From: Desulfatibacillum sp.
Lineage (GTDB): Bacteria > Desulfobacterota > Desulfobacteria > Desulfobacterales > Desulfatibacillaceae
Direction of reading: 5' to 3'
Length of the DNA: 64,000 nucleotides
Assembly: GCA_016342355.1 (NCBI GenBank)
Contig: JAEINP010000024.1
Span: forward strand, 1 to 64,000
Position numbers and translations under genes: made by a program. A model generated the notes under the pieces. That model was not told the DNA's origin and ran no database searches. It worked only from the letters and a program-made list of their open reading frames with translations. This document shows, piece after piece, positions 43,532 through 52,170 of the stretch (position 1 is the stretch's first letter; each line of letters starts with the position of its first letter).

Positions 43532-44134
43532 TTACAAAACCCCTTTGGTTGAAGGTATCCCCTGGACGTCGGGATCTATGGAAGCAGCCTGGCACAGAGC
43601 TCTTCCCCATGCCTTGAACACCGCCTCGATCATATGGTGGTCGTTGTCGCCGTATGGAACCTGAATGTGACAGGTGACACAGGCCTTGTTTACAAATGCA
43701 CGGAAAAACTCCTGGGGAAGCTGGGTGTCAAACTCCCTTATGGACGGCCCCACAAAGGGTACATTGAAAACCAGAAAAGGCCTGCCGGAAAGGTCTATGG
43801 ACACCTGGGCCAGAGCCTCATCCATGGGCACTGTGAAAAAGCCATAACGCCTGATACCCCGGCCCTCCCCCAATGCCTGCCTGAACACTTCTCCCAGAAC
43901 CAGCCCCACGTCTTCCACCGTGTGGTGCAGGTCCACCTCAAGGTCTCCCTTGGCCTTGACCTCCAGGTCAAAACGGCCATGGTGGGCGAATAAGGTAAGC
44001 ATGTGGTCAAAAAAGCCTATGCCCGTTTCCACCTGGGCGGCGCCTGTTCCGTCAAGGTTCAGGGTGATCGCCACCTGGGTTTCCCGGGTGGTGCGGTTAA
44101 GCGAACCTGTGCGATTTTCCTGTTTGGTTTTCAT
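43532..44134 (-). CDS. hisB: Imidazoleglycerol-phosphate dehydratase HisB
   Basis: The product is 200 aa. Motifs are GIGFFDHMLTLFAHHGRFDL, DLHHTVEDVGLVLGE, and the second-half DNDHHMIEAVFKAWGRAL, the histidine-rich Mn-binding repeats of monofunctional HisB. It dehydrates imidazoleglycerol phosphate. The start at 44134 (MKTKQENR) has GGGGAG upstream. The lipoprotein gene follows by two bases, then hisA. The rest of the his pathway is not in the window. Confidence 0.96.
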   Translation of the reverse strand: MKTKQENRTGSLNRTTRETQVAITLNLDGTGAAQVETGIGFFDHMLTLFAHHGRFDLEVKAKGDLEVDLHHTVEDVGLVLGEVFRQALGEGRGIRRYGFFTVPMDEALAQVSIDLSGRPFLVFNVPFVGPSIREFDTQLPQEFFRAFVNKACVTCHIQVPYGDNDHHMIEAVFKAWGRALCQAASIDPDVQGIPSTKGVL

Positions 44135-44423
44135 GACAATCTCCCCATTGCAGCGATTATTATATGGATCGAAGCCATAAGTCAATAAGGCGGCGCAATT
44201 CCTGGTACACTTATCCGGGATAATATGATTTTTCCTTGAAAAACAGGCCAGGGTTTAATAACATACCAAACGGATGTTTTCAGTTCTGCCGGGAGGGCAA
44301 GTCAGGCGCCATGGGGGGGCCGCTTCCGATCCAACTACCCTGAACCATGCACACTCCAATCGAGAGCATAGGTATTCCCTTGCCCGCGTCCGGCGTAATT
44401 ACCTTTAATTTTAGGAGATTCCA

Positions 44424-45092
44424 ATGAAAAAAATTCTGGTTTTGACCGGTGTGCTTATAATGTTGGCCGCTGGAGTATCCACTGTCTACGCGGAACAGGG
44501 ATTTGGAGTCTACATGGGCGCAGGGGGCTCCTACGCGTTTGAAATCCTGGATGTGGACCAATATAATGGGTATTATGTGGACGAGTACGGAGTATCCCCG
44601 GACTTTGACAGCACCTACGGCTTTTACGCCCTAGTGGGAGCACGCATTCCCATCCCCGAGAAATTCCGCGTCGCCAGGATGTTTTGCTTTGAAATCGAAG
44701 GAAATTACATGCCCGGTTTTGATTGGTCCGGCAAATCCCAACTCTCCAAGCATAAGGGCGCAAGCATTGAAATGGAACTGGACGTGACCACCATAACCGG
44801 AGCCATCAAATTCGATCCGAAAATCGGTGACATGGATATTTTCAGGCCTTATTTGCTTGTGGGGGGAGGGTTGATGATCGGCGAAATAAACACCACGGCA
44901 TCGTTCAAGGGCCGGTCAGCATCAGGCGGCAATACCGAGTACGACCCTTGCGCCAAGGTGGGCCTGGGCTTTGACTATTATCTCACGGAATCCCTGTCCG
45001 TGAATATGGAAGGCACCTATGTGACCGGATTCCACGACCTGGACGAGGTCCGGTATTTCAACACATCCCTGGGTCTGGCTCTTCATATGTAA
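44424..45092 (+). CDS. Outer-membrane beta-barrel protein
   Basis: The product is 222 aa. The signal peptide is residues 1-23 (VSTVYA cleavage region), then alternating beta-strand sequence with aromatic ends. GVYMGAGGSYAFEI opens the barrel and VRYFNTSLGLALHM is the last strand ending in an aromatic-poor M. This is the pattern of small 8-stranded Opa/OmpW-like barrels. AGGAGA precedes the ATG. It stands alone and is transcribed towards an unusual stem-loop. Function (porin, adhesin or binding) unknown. Confidence 0.85.
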   Translation: MKKILVLTGVLIMLAAGVSTVYAEQGFGVYMGAGGSYAFEILDVDQYNGYYVDEYGVSPDFDSTYGFYALVGARIPIPEKFRVARMFCFEIEGNYMPGFDWSGKSQLSKHKGASIEMELDVTTITGAIKFDPKIGDMDIFRPYLLVGGGLMIGEINTTASFKGRSASGGNTEYDPCAKVGLGFDYYLTESLSVNMEGTYVTGFHDLDEVRYFNTSLGLALHM

Positions 45093-45101
45093 ATTCCCAA
45101 A

Positions 45102-45132
45102 GCCCCGGCCTATTACTGTAATCGGCCGGGGC
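45102..45132 (+). terminator. Stem-loop after the barrel gene
   Basis: GCCCCGGCC pairs perfectly with GGCCGGGGC across a 13-base loop, just beyond the barrel stop. No T tract follows, so termination would be Rho-assisted or this is an RNA-stability hairpin. Confidence 0.5.
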
Positions 45133-45227
45133 CGATTCCGGTCTTCCGCTTTTCCAGCAAGACCCGGGACAGCAAATGGACGCCTGGGTATGGGAAACCA
45201 TTGACCCCGGGCAAAAATCCCAAAAAC

Positions 45228-45302
45228 CCGCCGGGGGTACTCCTCCAGGAAGGACCTAAAATCTCCATTTTCCCCTTGACATTACCTATCATGGATGTCC
45301 CC
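45228..45302 (+). repeat. Dispersed intergenic repeat, copy 2
   Basis: Matches positions 1-77, same orientation. Shared anchors are CCTCCAGGAAGG, TTTTCCCCTTGACATTAC and ATCATGGA. It is inside the intergenic space between convergent genes, so a promoter role for a known gene is unlikely. Confidence 0.7.
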
Positions 45303-45415
45303 GGAATTCCGCATATTCTTTTTTTTCGGCCTTGCTTTCCAAAAGGCGAGGCAACCCACAGGGTGACCGGCGCGACTATGGCCCCTGGACCGGATGTCCG
45401 GGGGCCAACACAGCA

Positions 45416-45727
45416 TCATTTGACCCGCATGTCATTCCTTACCGACTTTACCCCCTTGACACCCTCTGCGACCTGGACCGCCTTGTTTATGTCGGCCTGG
45501 GAATTGACAAAGCCGCTCAGTTGAACGACGCCCTTGAAGGTTTCGATGTTGATCTCCAATACCTTCAGGGTTGGTTCGTTGAAAATTGCGGCTTTGACCT
45601 TTGTGGTGATAACACTGTCATCTACGTATTCTCCGGTTCCCTCCCTGCTTGAGGTAGATGCGCAGCCTATGGAAAGAATCAAGAACATAGCGATAAGAAT
45701 CGCAGAAAAACCTTTTACGTGGTTCAT
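45416..45727 (-). CDS. BON-domain lipoprotein
   Basis: The product is 103 aa. A lipobox (ILSIGC, Cys22) ends the signal; the mature part is one BON domain: DDSVITTKVKAAIFNEPTLK, then GVVQLSGFVNSQADINKAVQ and GVKSVRNDMRVK. BON domains bind membranes and are found in OsmY-like envelope stress proteins. AAGGAGG precedes the chosen ATG; the longer frame adds 34 residues without a signal. First of several small envelope genes on this strand. Confidence 0.9.
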   Translation of the reverse strand: MNHVKGFSAILIAMFLILSIGCASTSSREGTGEYVDDSVITTKVKAAIFNEPTLKVLEINIETFKGVVQLSGFVNSQADINKAVQVAEGVKGVKSVRNDMRVK

Positions 45728-45858
45728 TTGAATTTCCTCCTTCTTCAAGTTGTTGAAATCATGACTTCCAATATCCGGATCTTCGAATGCATCAGTATTC
45801 GCATTCGTTCGTTGTCCGTTCCCATCCATTCTGCATATGGTTGCTTGGGAATTATTTC

Positions 45859-46302
45859 CTACCCGATGTTGCCGTGTTGCTCCAGGTCATCCAATACCTG
45901 TCCAATACGGTCGGGCGTTTCAGCGTCCAGAGGCTTCATGGTGGCGTTTTTGACTTCAATGGACAGCCCTGTTTGCTCATGGACAATTCGTTCCAGGGTC
46001 GCATTGTCCAAATCCTTTGGGTCGGCCATAACCACTCTGACATTTTCATCGTCCAGAGCCGCACGCCCACCCGGCAAATAAATGGCGCCGGAACTGAAGT
46101 CTACAGCGAAGGCAATGACGCCGGGGATGATAAACAGCAGCAAACATAAACCATCCATGACTACCACGCCGGCATCCACCCGTCCTCCTGCCTGTCCCCG
46201 GCGCTCGGGATAAACAATAAATCCGCACGCGGCCGTCTGTACCAGAAAGAGCACCAGGACTAGAAGACCTATGGTTTTTTTCCAACTTCTCTTTTTTTGC
46301 AT
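45859..46302 (-). CDS. Lipoprotein with hydrophobic centre, unknown family
   Basis: The product is 147 aa. Signal with lipobox-like TAAC (Cys26), then GFIVYPERRGQAGGRVDAGV, a hydrophobic segment LLLFIIPGVIAFAVDFSSGA, and IYLPGG. The last 60 residues are acidic and soluble (NVRVVMADPKDLDNATLE). Proteins of this build occur in proteobacterial envelope gene sets, but I cannot name a role. It lies between the BON lipoprotein and the small Lmo0937-like gene in a co-oriented row. Confidence 0.75.
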   Translation of the reverse strand: MQKKRSWKKTIGLLVLVLFLVQTAACGFIVYPERRGQAGGRVDAGVVVMDGLCLLLFIIPGVIAFAVDFSSGAIYLPGGRAALDDENVRVVMADPKDLDNATLERIVHEQTGLSIEVKNATMKPLDAETPDRIGQVLDDLEQHGNIG

Positions 46303-46364
46303 TGAAATGGCTCCTTTCTCGTCTCACGCAATGTTGCATGACGTGAATTGGGTTGAGTTGCTTT

Positions 46365-46514
46365 TTAGAACGGCTTCCGCCCTTGAATAACCCTAAGCAG
46401 CACCACGATAATGGCGACTACCACTAGCACATGAATAAGTCCGCCAGCCGTGACGTGGGTTGTAATCCCCAAAAGCCACAGGATTAGCAATACTGCGACA
46501 ACGGTCCATAACAT
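46365..46514 (-). CDS. Small Lmo0937-type membrane protein, copy 1
   Basis: The product is 49 aa (MLWTVVAVLLILWLLGITTH then a second helix), two transmembrane helices, ending VIQGRKPF. It matches the small Lmo0937-family pattern. GGGAGG precedes the ATG; the longer frame is not supported. A near-identical 49-aa sister lies at 48739-48888 in the same island. Confidence 0.85.
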   Translation of the reverse strand: MLWTVVAVLLILWLLGITTHVTAGGLIHVLVVVAIIVVLLRVIQGRKPF

Positions 46515-46609
46515 TTGGTTTTTCCTCCCTAATCGCTTCGGTCTATTGTCGGTTGGGGACATGTGCTCCGGAATTTTGGTTTACTCGATGGTCATGGGGC
46601 TTTGAGTCC

Positions 46610-47182
46610 TTATTTCCCGTGTCCCTTCCCTTTACCGCCATGGCCTTTCCCTTGGTTTCCTTGCTCCTGGACCTGGGGTTGTTGCCCATGCTCTTGCTGC
46701 TGGAAATTCGACTCTTCAACTCCCCAGTTCTTGTTTTTTTTCCAATGCTTGTCCTTTTTCCAACCGTGCCAGTTTTGTTGCACCTGTTGGTGGGGAATGC
46801 GTTCGTATTGCCAGCGGCGGCCTTTCCAGTCATGGTTCTTGTAGTGTTGCCTCCACTCCTTTGGCACCTCGTTATAAAATACCGGGACTCCGGAAAAATG
46901 AGCCCAATCCCTGTCGTGGCTCTGTGAGCGATACCAATTACCTTTCCATGGACGCCACCACCAGCCGTCATAGAAGAAAATGTCCTCTTGTACGTCCGGC
47001 ACAACATAAACATAGGTCTCAGGCAGCACCACCATCTCGGGAGGAGCGGAAAATTGGATGAGAGGAGGCAGGTTAATCCCCACCTGGACGTTCATCTCCG
47101 CACCTGCTGGAAGGATCAGAATGCTTAACCATAAAGCAGTGATCCCGAATAGCGCCAATCTCCCCAATTGTTTCGCTTTCAT
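46610..47182 (-). CDS. Secreted Trp/His/Lys/Gln-rich protein
   Basis: The product is 190 aa. A signal peptide (LALFGITALWLSILILPAGA) is followed by a part with FFYDGWWWRPWKGNWYRS and HFSGVPVFYNEV, then a tail rich in His, Lys, Gln and Gly (about residues 130-190). The aromatic block resembles small periplasmic proteins of the YXWXW type. The tail suggests metal or polyanion binding. GGAGAAA precedes the ATG. It lies between DUF3185 and Lmo0937-like genes. Function unknown. Confidence 0.72.
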   Translation of the reverse strand: MKAKQLGRLALFGITALWLSILILPAGAEMNVQVGINLPPLIQFSAPPEMVVLPETYVYVVPDVQEDIFFYDGWWWRPWKGNWYRSQSHDRDWAHFSGVPVFYNEVPKEWRQHYKNHDWKGRRWQYERIPHQQVQQNWHGWKKDKHWKKNKNWGVEESNFQQQEHGQQPQVQEQGNQGKGHGGKGKGHGK

Positions 47183-47216
47183 GGAGTTTCTCCTTTTCCT
47201 GTTAGCGCACTCATGG

Positions 47217-47444
47217 TCATCTGTTTTTCCCACCGAGCGGAACCACAAGGAGCAACGCACCGGCAACGATCGCTCCTATGCCGGCCCAGACCGGGATGTT
47301 GACTGTTTCCCGATCCTTGACCGATAGCTCAATCGATCCGAGCTTGGCCGTATGTGTCTCCTTGGTGTACTGAAAACCGCCATACGCCAAGCCCAGGATG
47401 CCTGCCGCGATTAGAACCATTGCCACCATCTTTGTTGTGTTCAT
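47217..47444 (-). CDS. DUF3185-type small membrane protein
   Basis: The product is 75 aa with two helices (KMVAMVLIAAGILGLAYGGF and PVWAGIGAIVAGALLLVVPL) separated by a beta-like connector TKLGSIELSVKDRET-like stretch. Pattern matches DUF3185. It overlaps the OmpA-like stop by four bases and so is coupled to it. Role unknown; found with envelope stress genes. Confidence 0.85.
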   Translation of the reverse strand: MNTTKMVAMVLIAAGILGLAYGGFQYTKETHTAKLGSIELSVKDRETVNIPVWAGIGAIVAGALLLVVPLGGKNR

Positions 47445-48395
47445 TTTGTTCCTTCTTTCACGATGATTGTAAACAGGACTCTCATGTTGGACTTGGCGGC
47501 CTTTGACTCAAGGTCCTTAGGAAACGGCTCATACGTGGCCGGCATCCTCTCGCCATATCCGATTCTCGTAAGCCTTTCAGGGGCAATGCCTCCTTCAACG
47601 AGAGCATCCCGGACCGTGGTCGCCCTTCTTTCGCTCAGTTTCTGATTGTATTCCTCGGAACCGCTGGCGGAGGTATAGCCCGCAACCAGGATATTCATAT
47701 CCGGGTTGGCTTTCAGGGTACGGATGTTTTCGGCCAGAACCTCTTTCCCCTGCGGGGTGAGGGCCGATTTATTGAATTCGAAATGCGTGTCCGTAAACTC
47801 GACCAGAACCACTTTTGGCGTCGGTTCAGAAATCGGCGCAGGCACAGGTGCTGGCGCCGGCGCCGGTACATGTACCGGTACAGTCTCTACGATGCGAGGG
47901 GGCGGGGCAGCGGCTGCCGCCATCTTTTTTGCGCCGCCGAACAGGATGGTCAGGCCGGCCGTATATTCCAGATTATTGTCGAGGTCGTCGGACTCGTAAT
48001 ATAAATCGTGCCGGACGTCAGCCCGCAGGGCCACATTTTTTGAGGCAAAATACTTGAACCCTACGCCATAGTCGAACATCCCCCGATTGTCGTCATCGTA
48101 GCCCGACGGTCCGTCCACGCGCTTGCCCCCTATACCAACGGCGACAAACGGCACAAATTTGCTTTTCGGCATGAAATGATACAGGCCCTCTAACCCGTAT
48201 CGATACACGTCAACGTCCTGGCCGTCGTAACTGTGTGCGTTGCTTTCAGCGGGGACGTAGCCTAAAAGGCCCTCTATTCCCCAGTGCTCGGTAAAATTGT
48301 AACCGCCGCGCAGTCCAAAGTACCAGTCGTTGTCCAGGCACTCAGGACAATCAAACACGTAACCGCCAATAAACGGCGACAGGGTTAACCGCGCC
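47441..48395 (-). pseudogene. OmpA-like barrel/peptidoglycan-binding protein lacking its start
   Basis: The frame carries, from about 48395 down, a beta-barrel (LSPFIGGYVFDCPECLDNDW onward), a Pro/Ala linker (VPAPAPAPVPAPISEP), and a complete OmpA C-terminal domain (FEFNKSALTPQGKEVLAE, NILVAGYTSASGSEEYNQKL, RRATTVRDALVEGG). There is no signal peptide or start codon in frame: further upstream the frame is just the shadow of a lipoprotein gene. The junction with that gene is at TLSPFIGG, one base out of frame. Either a start was lost by deletion or a +1 shift joins the two. Confidence 0.75.
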
Positions 48396-48647
48396 CAAAA
48401 CCGGCGTGATCCCGTCTTCCAATGTAAAGGTGGCGGCGGTGATCGTGGCCGGGCGCATGGCCTCGTTGAGGGTTGCGGTGACGACCGTGTTGATCGCCAC
48501 CTCAACGGCAAGATTGGCAGGGCTGACAAAATTCACCTTGGGACGTTCCCAATCAACCCACTCATCATCGTCGCACGAGCAACCGATCATGAAAACAGAC
48601 AGGAACGCTGCCATCAGCCAAATCACATAGTTTTTTGATTGTTTCAT
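48351..48647 (-). CDS. Truncated lipoprotein with SbsA/Big_5 Ig-like start
   Basis: The product is 98 aa. Signal with lipobox (FMIGC, Cys23), then WERPKVNFVSPANLAVEVAI and NTVVTATLNEAMRPATIT, the opening of a Big_5/SbsA-like Ig domain. After GAVNP the frame runs into barrel-coding DNA and stops within ten codons. So it looks like the 5' part of a larger lipoprotein fused by deletion to the OmpA-like gene. AGGAGAAAC precedes the ATG. Possibly non-functional. Confidence 0.72.
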   Translation of the reverse strand: MKQSKNYVIWLMAAFLSVFMIGCSCDDDEWVDWERPKVNFVSPANLAVEVAINTVVTATLNEAMRPATITAATFTLEDGITPVLGAVNPVAVYWRLRV

Positions 48648-48738
48648 TTGTGTTTCTCCTATTGGCAGAGAGCGTGACCTTTGGGTCCCATGAGTCGCTC
48701 TTTGAGTTTCGTGTTGCATCAGGCAATCGCCTTCTGCT

Positions 48739-48888
48739 TCAAAGCAGTCGGCGGCCCTGGATGACCCGGACGAGGACCACGACCACTGCAATTACAAAGA
48801 GGATGTGAATAAACCCTCCCATCGTGTAAGAAGTAATCAACCCGAGCATCCACATAACGATGAGAATGATTGCGAGTGTCCACAACAT
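48739..48888 (-). CDS. Small Lmo0937-type membrane protein, copy 2
   Basis: The product is 49 aa: MLWTLAIILIVMWMLGLITS, then a second helix ending VVLVRVIQGRRLL. Too short for most gene finders. AAAGGAGAAG precedes the ATG. Closely similar to the copy at 46365-46514 (same length, MLWT start, VIQGR end), pointing to duplication within the island. Confidence 0.85.
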   Translation of the reverse strand: MLWTLAIILIVMWMLGLITSYTMGGFIHILFVIAVVVVLVRVIQGRRLL

Positions 48889-48972
48889 ATGCTTCTCCTT
48901 TCCGGCCTATCGTGACGGTGCCCGCGGGCGGGCGAATCGTGCTCCGCCCGCGGGCTTACCGTTCGTCCTGAA

Positions 48973-49167
48973 CTATTTCATGTGAATCTTGTCGAGCTTC
49001 GCCTTGATCGCTTCCTTGGTGTCGCCGAATTTCTTCTGGATGACGCCGTAGAGCTTGTCCTCGGAGCCTTCCGCCTTCAAAAAATCGTCGTCCGTGAGGT
49101 CTCCCCAGGCTTGTTTGGCCCTTCCCTTAATCTGTTCCCACGCGCCTTTCACTTGATCCTTGTTCAT
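48973..49167 (-). CDS. CsbD family stress protein
   Basis: The product is 64 aa: NKDQVKGAWEQIKGRAKQAW at the start and DKLYGVIQKKFGDTKEAIKA later, the CsbD fold. CsbD proteins are small general-stress proteins, cytoplasmic, with unknown biochemistry. AAGGAGAATCAC precedes the ATG. Located at the head of the small envelope/stress island. Confidence 0.95.
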   Translation of the reverse strand: MNKDQVKGAWEQIKGRAKQAWGDLTDDDFLKAEGSEDKLYGVIQKKFGDTKEAIKAKLDKIHMK

Positions 49168-49196
49168 GTGATTCTCCTTCGACTGGCTGTTTTTAT

Positions 49197-49487
49197 TTAT
49201 TTCGCGTTCCGTACAAGAACCTCATAATCAGTGATCCGAATCATCCATTTCCCCGGCTGGTCCTCTCGGATGAATCCCTTGACCGCAACGAGCGCCCGAA
49301 TATGATTGAAGAGTTCATCTCCCTTGGCATCCCGTTCAATCGAAAGATCCAACTCCTCGTTGGTGGACAACAGGATCGAAATTGTGTTGAAAAGCGCATC
49401 CAGTTCATCGGACACAACGATCCCTTTAAGCGATACCTCCGCGCCCCTTGATCCTGCCTCCAATATCTGCTGTCTTTTCTCTTTCAC
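49197..49487 (-). CDS. Hypothetical protein
   Basis: The product is 96 aa, soluble and charged, without signal or helices long enough for a membrane. It includes LDALFNTISILLSTNEELDL and GKWMIRITDYEVLVR. I recognise no family. The start would be a GTG, with only a weak upstream GGAAAAA. It lies 29 bases before csbD, so co-transcription is likely. Confidence 0.55.
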   Translation of the reverse strand: MKEKRQQILEAGSRGAEVSLKGIVVSDELDALFNTISILLSTNEELDLSIERDAKGDELFNHIRALVAVKGFIREDQPGKWMIRITDYEVLVRNAK

Positions 49488-49853
49488 CGCATTTTTCCGT
49501 TACCTTGACAATTGTCGGTCACAGAGAATGGTGTTATGCGAGCAGAGTTCCCCCTGCTCCCTGGATCTAAGGCAATGATATAATCACTACTCACAGACCA
49601 TGCCAACAAAGTAAGTATCTTATATTATTAGATTATATTTTTTTAAGGCCTTTGTGTGGAAATTGGATTTCCGATATCGGCATGAATTGATGTGTTGAGA
49701 GGGGGCAAAAAAGGACAAAGCAGGATGCCGCCGCATAGTCTTCCTGATGAGAGAACATACCGGAAATGAAGGATAATTTTTTCAACTTGGTGTGGAGAAA
49801 TCAGGAGGGGGACTACATCGGCATTGGAATTGCCGGAAAAGAGTTTTTGGAAA
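49488..49853. other. Intergenic interval upstream of the stress island
   Basis: No credible gene is seen. A GACAATTGTC palindrome lies near 49507-49516. I looked for a sigma-54 (GG-N10-GC) promoter for the downstream row and did not find a convincing one; the nearest (TTGGCATGG near 49601-49609 on the minus strand) lacks the GC box. Confidence 0.5.
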
Positions 49854-51299
49854 TCAGATTTCCGATTTTTCCTTGTCAATCTTCTGGTCGGAGGTTTTGT
49901 ATTCGTTTTTCTCGATTTTATATTTGGTCAACAGGTTATGCATCTGGCGTACGCCCAATCCAGCGGCCAGAGACGCGACATCAATTTTTCCTTTGTATTC
50001 GGCCAATAGTTGCTTGAGGTATTGGCGTTCTACGCTCTCAACCGCTTCCTGCCGTACTTCAGCCAAAGGCAGCGCGGTGTTAAGGTGGACCTGGGCCGTG
50101 CTGCCCCCGGAAAAAAGCTCGGAGGGAAAGCTCTCCGGAGTGAGCTCCCGGGATTGCTCAACGATATGGGCCCGCTCGATTAGGTTCTCCAATTCGCGGA
50201 CATTCCCTGGCCAGGAGTATCTTAGCAAGGCATTCATGACGCTGGGATGAACCGAAAGAATCTTCTTGTTGATGTTGCGCAGATTACAGTTTGCCAGGAA
50301 CTCCTGCACCAGCATGGGAATGTCTTCGGTCCTTTCCCGGAGCGGCGGGACCTCGATGGGAAAAACATTTAGACGGTAATAGAGGTCTTCCCGGAAACGC
50401 TTCTTTTTTATCGCGGCTTGCAGATCCGCGTTGGAAGCCGCGATGATCCGCACATCCGCCTTGATGGACGTCTCCCCGCCAACGCGGGAAAAGATTTTCT
50501 CCTGCAGGACCTGCAAGAATTTGATCTGGACGGATTGGGAGATGGTCCCAATCTCGTCGAGGAAGAGGGTTCCGCCCTTGGCGATTTCGAACTTGCCCAG
50601 TTTTTTCATGATCGCGCCGGTAAAGGAGCCTTTCTCATGGCCGAACAGTTCGCTCTCGATCAGGGTGTCTGGAATGGCGCCGCAATGCACGCTGATAAAT
50701 TGCTTGTCGCTCCGGCTGCTGTGGCGGTGGATGAGCCTGGCCATGACCCCCTTGCCCGTTCCCGTCTCCCCGGTCAACAATATGGTGGTCAGGGTCGGGG
50801 CCACTGATTGGGCTTGGTTGAGGACTATTTGCATCGCCGGGCTGAGGGAGTGAACGATGGCGTTGGAATCGGCTTTCCAGAATTGTTCGCGGAGGTACTC
50901 CAACTCCGAATGCGTCCTGACGGCCTTCGCGACGTTCTCCATGACCAGGCGCACCTCTTCCCGATTGATCGGGGAGGTGAGGTAATCGTTGGCGCCGCCC
51001 TTCACCGCATGGACCAGCTCACGGATGTTATTCTGGGGCGACAACACTACGATCGGGGTCAGGGGAAAGGCTTGCCATAAGGGTTGGAATGCCTGTGTGT
51101 AATCAACGATGAAGTTTGACGGGCAAGAATGAGACAAAATCGTTAAATCAATGAAAATAATGGAAATCTGCCTCTCGATGAACTTTGCCAGGACCGCTTC
51201 CCGATCTCCCGCGGTCTCATAGATATACTCCTCACCCAAGCATTGCTTGAGGGCAGAAGCCATCTCATCATTTTTTGTAACTATGAGGATACTATCCAT
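49854..51299 (-). CDS. NtrC-type sigma-54-dependent response regulator
   Basis: The product is 481 aa. Residues 1-125 are a receiver domain with a candidate phospho-acceptor Asp51 (IIFIDLT), but the acidic pocket is incomplete. The AAA+ domain has Walker A GETGTGKG, the sigma-54 contact GSFTGA, Walker B GGTLFLDEIG and FREDLYYRLNVFPIEVPPLR. The C-terminal Fis-like helix-turn-helix is VASLAAGLGVRQMHNLLTKY. It activates sigma-54 promoters. No kinase gene is adjacent. It heads the island and may control it. Confidence 0.93.
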   Translation of the reverse strand: MDSILIVTKNDEMASALKQCLGEEYIYETAGDREAVLAKFIERQISIIFIDLTILSHSCPSNFIVDYTQAFQPLWQAFPLTPIVVLSPQNNIRELVHAVKGGANDYLTSPINREEVRLVMENVAKAVRTHSELEYLREQFWKADSNAIVHSLSPAMQIVLNQAQSVAPTLTTILLTGETGTGKGVMARLIHRHSSRSDKQFISVHCGAIPDTLIESELFGHEKGSFTGAIMKKLGKFEIAKGGTLFLDEIGTISQSVQIKFLQVLQEKIFSRVGGETSIKADVRIIAASNADLQAAIKKKRFREDLYYRLNVFPIEVPPLRERTEDIPMLVQEFLANCNLRNINKKILSVHPSVMNALLRYSWPGNVRELENLIERAHIVEQSRELTPESFPSELFSGGSTAQVHLNTALPLAEVRQEAVESVERQYLKQLLAEYKGKIDVASLAAGLGVRQMHNLLTKYKIEKNEYKTSDQKIDKEKSEI

Positions 51300-51903
51300 A
51301 AGCGATCATGATCCCAGAGGGTTATCCCACGACATATCGCCCAAAATCCGAATCCGCCTTACCCCGGGTTCGAAGCCGTGAAAAGGACGTGAAACCGATC
51401 AAAACCCACCGGTGCGCCCTTTCAATCCCATTTTTGATTCTTTTTCAAATTCTTATAGATACTCCTCTTTGTGAGATTTTTCAATTTTTTTGCACATTCA
51501 CTAACGAAAAGTATGGTCTTGATGCCGCTTGAAAGTGGACATTAGGTTTGAAGTGGCCGGGAATGACCGGGAATGACCGGGAATGGCCGGGATTTGGTGG
51601 GAAGGATTAGGGTTGGCGCGGGGATTTCGCGTTTTTGGGTGGGAAAAAGGACATGTGGGTAGAAATTGTTTTGGTTTGAAATATTCACCCATTGTCCGTT
51701 TTTGGGCACCTGGTTTGTAGTATGCCCTTTGCCGCCATGCCACTGTTTAAGGGTTCTATAAAAAGTATTTAAACCTTATTATATAAGGAAGGATTATCCG
51801 TGGTCCCACCGGGCCATAGCCCCCTCCGCTTATACAAATCAGTCCATGCCGTTCCAAACCAAAGCGATTGTTTTGCGAAGTGGCCCTGGAGAAGATGCGG
51901 GTG

Positions 51904-51970
51904 GCGGGTGACCCGGGCAGCGTCCTTTGCTACCTGGGTCTGGAGGACAGTTTTTTTAGGCAGGGTTTTG
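51904..51970 (+). repeat. Terminator-like repeat, copy A
   Basis: Has ACCCGGG and CCTGGGT arms, then GTC-TGGAG-GAC and seven T. About 70% identical to the copy at 52171-52240, with a 19-base perfect block CGTCCTTTGCTACCTGGGT. Confidence 0.7.
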
Positions 51971-52088
51971 TTTGCAACCTGCATAATGAAATGCCCGGCA
52001 AAGGAAGGATAATACATAGGGTTGGTAATGGTCCCGTGGGTATCACCGGTGTTAACATGGAGTCAGGGCGAACCCACTGTGCGTTGCA

Positions 52089-52115
52089 CACAGGCAGGAT
52101 ACGGCTCTGCCTGTG
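52089..52115. other. Perfect stem-loop
   Basis: CACAGGCAG pairs with CTGCCTGTG over a 9-base loop. ACAGGCAG-like units recur twice in the next 60 bases (CACAGGCAGCACAGGCAGCC). Confidence 0.6.
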
Positions 52116-52170
52116 CCACCCAAAACAAAGGGCAACGGCACAGGCAGCACAGGCAGCCCTGAAAATCAGT

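Larger units (their letters stand above)
45093..45415. other. Intergenic interval with hairpins and repeat
   Basis: No gene is seen. It holds a 9-bp perfect stem-loop (45102-45132), the dispersed repeat copy 2, and a second GGCCCC/GGGGCC stem (45380-45406) just beyond the BON gene. It separates the plus-strand barrel gene from the convergent BON gene. Confidence 0.6.

Noticed and set aside
48351-48529. TTG-started extension of the OmpA-like frame back to 48529
   Set aside because: The added residues are the out-of-frame shadow of the lipoprotein gene and contain no signal peptide.
49590-49620. Possible sigma-54 promoter upstream of the stress genes
   Set aside because: A TTGGCATGG half-site is present but the GC box at the required distance is missing.
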